NCBI RefSeq assembly: GCF_001542915.1
Contig: NZ_LNNH01000014.1
Coordinates: 1-45,459 of the forward strand
From: Peribacillus simplex
GTDB lineage: Bacteria; Bacillota; Bacilli; Bacillales; DSM-1321
Length of the DNA: 45,459 nucleotides
Direction of reading: 5' to 3'
Shown: positions 43,165 to 45,459 of the stretch, one piece after another
Position numbering within the stretch: the stretch's first letter is position 1
Layout: the number at the start of each line of letters is the position of its first letter
Position numbers and translations under genes: made by a program
Notes under the pieces: model-generated
The model's database searches: none
Told to the model about the DNA's origin: nothing
The model's input: the letters and a program-made list of their open reading frames with translations, nothing else

Positions 43165-43851
43165 ATGAACGCAAATCCAAATGTAGCAATGATTGCAACT
43201 CTTGTAAGTGAAGCTTCTCGTGCAGCCATATTAACAACCTTATTGGATGGCAGATACCATACTACAAGTGAATTAGCCTATATGGCAGGAATCGAACCAC
43301 AAACGGCTAGTTTCCATTTAGCAAAAATGGTGGATGTTAATATAGTGACGGTTGAAAAACAGGGAAGACATCGATATTATGGAATTCAAAATCAAGAAGT
43401 TGCCCAAGTTATGGAGTCGTTTCTATCCATAGCTCCACCAATCGAAATAAAATCATTAAAACAAGCTTCGGAAGCTAAAGCGATGCGTCTTGCCAGAACA
43501 TGTTATGATCATCTTGCAGGGAATTTGGGAGTGCAGTTAACAGAATCTTTAGTTAAAATGGGTGTTCTTTATGAAGATAAGAACGGGTTTTCCGTTACTG
43601 AAAAAGGAGAGGCTTTCTTTTCAAATTTTCAAATTGATTGTAAAAAAATTAAGAAAAAGCGTCGTTCATTCACTCACAAATGTTTAGATTGGAGTGAAAG
43701 ACGTCATCACCTGTCGGGAGCATTAGGAAATGCCCTTCTAGAAAGACTGCTAGAATTAAATTGGATTCAACGTTTACCCAATACACGAGCAATAAAAATC
43801 ACGCCTGACGGAAAAAAGGGACTCAAAGAAACATTTTTTTTGCAGATTTAG
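43165..43851 (+). CDS. ArsR-family winged-helix regulator (YdfF-like)
   Basis: 228 residues from ATG 43165 (MNANPNVAMIATLVSEASRA); ATGs at 43132 and 43141 are in frame, the first inside the operator palindrome. The HTH reads RYHTTSELAYMAGIEPQTAS FHLAKMVD, followed by a beta-wing (EKQGRHRYYGI). The C-terminal ~120 residues are an extra domain beyond the ~100-residue ArsR core. I see no CxC metal site, so a non-metal signal is likely. It is divergent from the flavin reductase gene and probably its repressor. Confidence 0.85.
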   Translation: MNANPNVAMIATLVSEASRAAILTTLLDGRYHTTSELAYMAGIEPQTASFHLAKMVDVNIVTVEKQGRHRYYGIQNQEVAQVMESFLSIAPPIEIKSLKQASEAKAMRLARTCYDHLAGNLGVQLTESLVKMGVLYEDKNGFSVTEKGEAFFSNFQIDCKKIKKKRRSFTHKCLDWSERRHHLSGALGNALLERLLELNWIQRLPNTRAIKITPDGKKGLKETFFLQI

Positions 43852-43905
43852 CCTGTAAGAGGTTAAATCTGTATTTAAAATAGGTATTATCTGTAATTAA
43901 AGGGT

Positions 43906-43955
43906 TTGACATCCATGGGATGCAGCAGTAAAATAAACCTATCTTGCAATGCAAG
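43906..43955 (+). promoter_or_regulatory. PadR-gene promoter with palindrome at the start site
   Basis: The -35 TTGACA (43906-43911) and -10 TAAAAT (43929-43934) have a 17-bp spacer. Just downstream CTTGCA-A-TGCAAG (43943-43955) is a perfect dyad, well placed for autorepression by the PadR protein. Confidence 0.7.
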
Positions 43956-43993
43956 GTAAATGATCACCATTCACTACCTGGTTATACAAGATA

Positions 43994-44347
43994 ATGAAAG
44001 AAGTGAATTCGATTTCTATGTCCTCGACTCAAATGCTTAAAGGAATTCTGGAAGGCTGTTTACTGGCAATCATGAATGAAGGGGAAGTTTACGGCTATGA
44101 ATTAGCCGAGAAGCTTAATAGGTATGGTTTTGAATCGTTAAGTGAAGGCACGATTTATCCGTTATTGATTCGTATGCAGAAAGAAAAACTGGTCCATACA
44201 ACTTTAAGAAAATCAACAGCAGGACCTAGCCGAAAGTATTATTCCTTATCGGAAAAGGGAGAAAAGGAATTGGACATCTTTATTGAACGGTGGAATAGGC
44301 TGAGTTTCAATGTAAACCAGATAGTAAGGAACAAAGGAGGAATTTAG
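43994..44347 (+). CDS. PadR-family transcriptional regulator
   Basis: 117 residues; the second ATG at 44018 is also possible as both have weak ribosome binding sites. The PadR winged helix is clear: LEGCLLAIMNEGEVYGYELAEKL, then SEGTIYPLLIRMQKEKLV and GPSRKYYSLSEKGEKELD. It is 2 bp before the HAAS membrane gene, a common PadR pairing. It probably represses its own operon through the dyad at 43943-43955. Confidence 0.92.
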   Translation: MKEVNSISMSSTQMLKGILEGCLLAIMNEGEVYGYELAEKLNRYGFESLSEGTIYPLLIRMQKEKLVHTTLRKSTAGPSRKYYSLSEKGEKELDIFIERWNRLSFNVNQIVRNKGGI

Positions 44348-44349
44348 CG

Positions 44350-45117
44350 TTGCTTGATCTGAACACGTCGTTGTCCAAGGATAGTCAGCATTTCTTGGGA
44401 AATCTCAGGTTATACCTTATTGCAAATGGAAAGAATACGGATGAAATTGAGGAGATCATGGAGGAACTGGAGGTTCACCTTACAGAGGCTGAAAGTAACG
44501 ATAAGAGTGTCGAACATATTGTAGGCAGTAGCCCAAAAGAATATATGGAGCAAATTTCTGCTGAAATGCCGGTTGATTTTATGGGCTCGCTAAAATATAT
44601 CGTAATGATTTTATTCGGTGCAGCTTCCTATTTGATAATGGATAAAGCTCTAAATGGCGGAATCGAATTTTCATTTTTGGAGCTTATTGGTTATCCTTTA
44701 GCCGGACTTCTTTCAATCGCAGTTTATATGATATCTTTTAGGTATATGGCAAGTCACACAATATCCATGGTAAGGCAAAGTGTACTCCTATCCACCCTAG
44801 GCATAATTTCGATAGCGTTGTTTGCAAGTGTCATGATTCTCAGTGGAACACATGGCACACCTTTTGTAAAACTTGAAAATACAGGTAACGTTGTTGCCGT
44901 GATAGCAGCTATTTCGATATTAATCATTTTATCCATATGGAGTCGAACGTGGATTTCGATCATTATCCCCATCCTTCTTTTTGGTCCCACCCTTATAATG
45001 GACAACACCCATTATCAGGAAAGTGTAAAGGTGGTGTTGAGCAGCCTGATAACGATGCTCGGCATCCTGCTTTATTGTGGAATTACGCTCAAGAAATTGA
45101 AAAACGTGCAATCATAA
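44350..45117 (+). CDS. HAAS-domain membrane protein paired with PadR
   Basis: 255 residues from TTG 44350 (GGAGGAA upstream). The N-terminal ~75 residues are the HAAS-like helical domain (LRLYLIANGKNTDEIEEIME, ELEVHLTEAE). Six TM segments follow (YIVMILFGAASYLIMDKAL, ELIGYPLAGLLSIAVYMI, LLSTLGIISIALFASVMIL and others). Such proteins accompany PadR genes and often regulate or form part of export systems. No ABC transporter is in view. It ends at a hairpin abutting the right inverted repeat. Confidence 0.82.
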   Translation: MLDLNTSLSKDSQHFLGNLRLYLIANGKNTDEIEEIMEELEVHLTEAESNDKSVEHIVGSSPKEYMEQISAEMPVDFMGSLKYIVMILFGAASYLIMDKALNGGIEFSFLELIGYPLAGLLSIAVYMISFRYMASHTISMVRQSVLLSTLGIISIALFASVMILSGTHGTPFVKLENTGNVVAVIAAISILIILSIWSRTWISIIIPILLFGPTLIMDNTHYQESVKVVLSSLITMLGILLYCGITLKKLKNVQS

Positions 45118-45123
45118 ATGAAA

Positions 45124-45204
45124 AGGCACCAAACTTCCTTTAGGGGAGGTTTGGTGCCTCAGACTTTAGACAAACTCGATGAAAATCGAGTTTGTCTATT
45201 TTTA
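45124..45204 (+). terminator. Double-hairpin terminator after HAAS gene
   Basis: AGGCACCAAAC (45124-45134) pairs with GTTTGGTGCCT (45149-45159). Next comes the inverted-repeat hairpin AGACAAACTCGAT/ATCGAGTTTGTCT (45168-45197) and ATTTTT. The layout mirrors that after the TetR gene at the left end. Confidence 0.85.
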
Positions 45205-45222
45205 TGGCCTGTACAATTTAGA

Positions 45223-45344
45223 CGTTGATTTCCACTCCAGGCACTCGCTTTCCGCGGGCGGTCGGGGAGCCTCCTCGGCTTTGCCTGCGGGGTCTCCCCT
45301 AGACGCGCTTTTCCCGCAGGAGTCTCGTACCTTCCGTTCCAATC
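45223..45344 (+). repeat. GC-rich dispersed element, copy 4
   Basis: Mirror copy of 288-409 inside the right arm of the inverted repeat, in the same orientation as the tandem block at 39306-39654. The 61-codon frame that crosses it exists only because the repeat is duplicated. Confidence 0.85.
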
Positions 45345-45431
45345 AACTTTGTCTTACCATTTAGATAGAACACTTTTGACTGGAGTCATTTTTGTTTTAA
45401 AATTGAAGTATTAAAACTTGAGGTGATGAGG

Positions 45432-45459
45432 ATGCTTTCTAAACATGATTCTATTCAGC
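45432..45459 (+). CDS. IS1182-like transposase, start only (runs off window)
   Basis: ATG at 45432 after GAGGTGATGAG, translating MLSKHDSIQ, identical to the start of the transposase at the left edge. Only nine codons are present. Confidence 0.72.

Larger units (their letters stand above)
45155..45459. repeat. Right arm of window-spanning inverted repeat
   Basis: Reverse complement of 173-477 with three mismatches and no gaps; the homology continues to the last base of the window, so the arm is longer than seen. Confidence 0.95.

Noticed and set aside
1..45459. Composite transposon formed by the two flanking IS copies
   Set aside because: The 45-kb interior carries many ordinary Bacillaceae operons with their own promoters and terminators; inverted IS copies alone do not show joint transfer.

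Overview
The window reads as chromosomal DNA of a low-to-moderate GC Firmicute of the family Bacillaceae. Strong AGGAGG-type ribosome binding sites, frequent TTG/GTG starts, U-tailed intrinsic terminators, a T-box leader, a Fur box over a flavodoxin-fbpA-fbpB operon, a liaIHFSR-type envelope-stress operon and YhgE, LiaH and YesK-like proteins all point there. A Peribacillus/Bacillus simplex-like genome is my guess; it is inference, not shown.

Ends: the window is bounded by a near-perfect inverted repeat (173-477 against 45155-45459, three mismatches in 305 positions). It contains a terminator hairpin, a GC-rich dispersed element and the start of an IS1182-like transposase gene, so two IS copies lie in opposite orientation and both run off the window.

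0.5-11.5 kb: accessory and stress genes. These are a TetR regulator divergent from a DHA2 drug exporter, a MOSC protein, a YhgE-type membrane protein divergent from a LysR regulator, a 21-nt tandem array, a GNAT enzyme, a YesK-like protein, a TetR/SDR pair, and a GNAT-VOC-ASCH operon.

12.2-16.2 kb: a two-gene RNA repair operon, Hen1 (3'-terminal 2'-O-methyltransferase) and Pnkp (kinase-phosphatase-ligase). They are translationally coupled and set off by a gene-free upstream stretch. The Pnkp phosphatase motifs deviate from the canonical signature.

16.3-27.5 kb: a small membrane protein, a cupin, an RND exporter without partners, and a Fur-controlled flavodoxin followed by two tiny genes for FbpA- and FbpB-like iron-sparing proteins. 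Then come a lipoprotein, a secreted peptidoglycan-binding protein, a membrane protein, a cardiolipin synthase-like PLD enzyme, an MBL-fold hydrolase, a LysE exporter and a DUF2164 protein.

27.6-33 kb: a tryptophan-to-anthranilate operon, transcribed leftward as kynU, amino acid permease, kynA, kynB, divergent from a TetR regulator. A TTGACA promoter overlaps a palindromic operator candidate, and the regulator's ribosome binding site is a run of ten G. A second 21-nt array follows.

33-37 kb: liaI-like, liaH (PspA family), liaF, liaS and liaR, without liaG, then an MFS transporter.

38-45 kb: a small coiled-coil membrane protein, CcdA, a tandem GC-rich repeat block, and a complete T-box leader (likely leucine) ahead of an amino acid permease. 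A PAP2 phosphatase, a flavin reductase/ArsR divergent pair with a perfect palindromic operator, and a PadR/HAAS membrane-protein pair complete the window.
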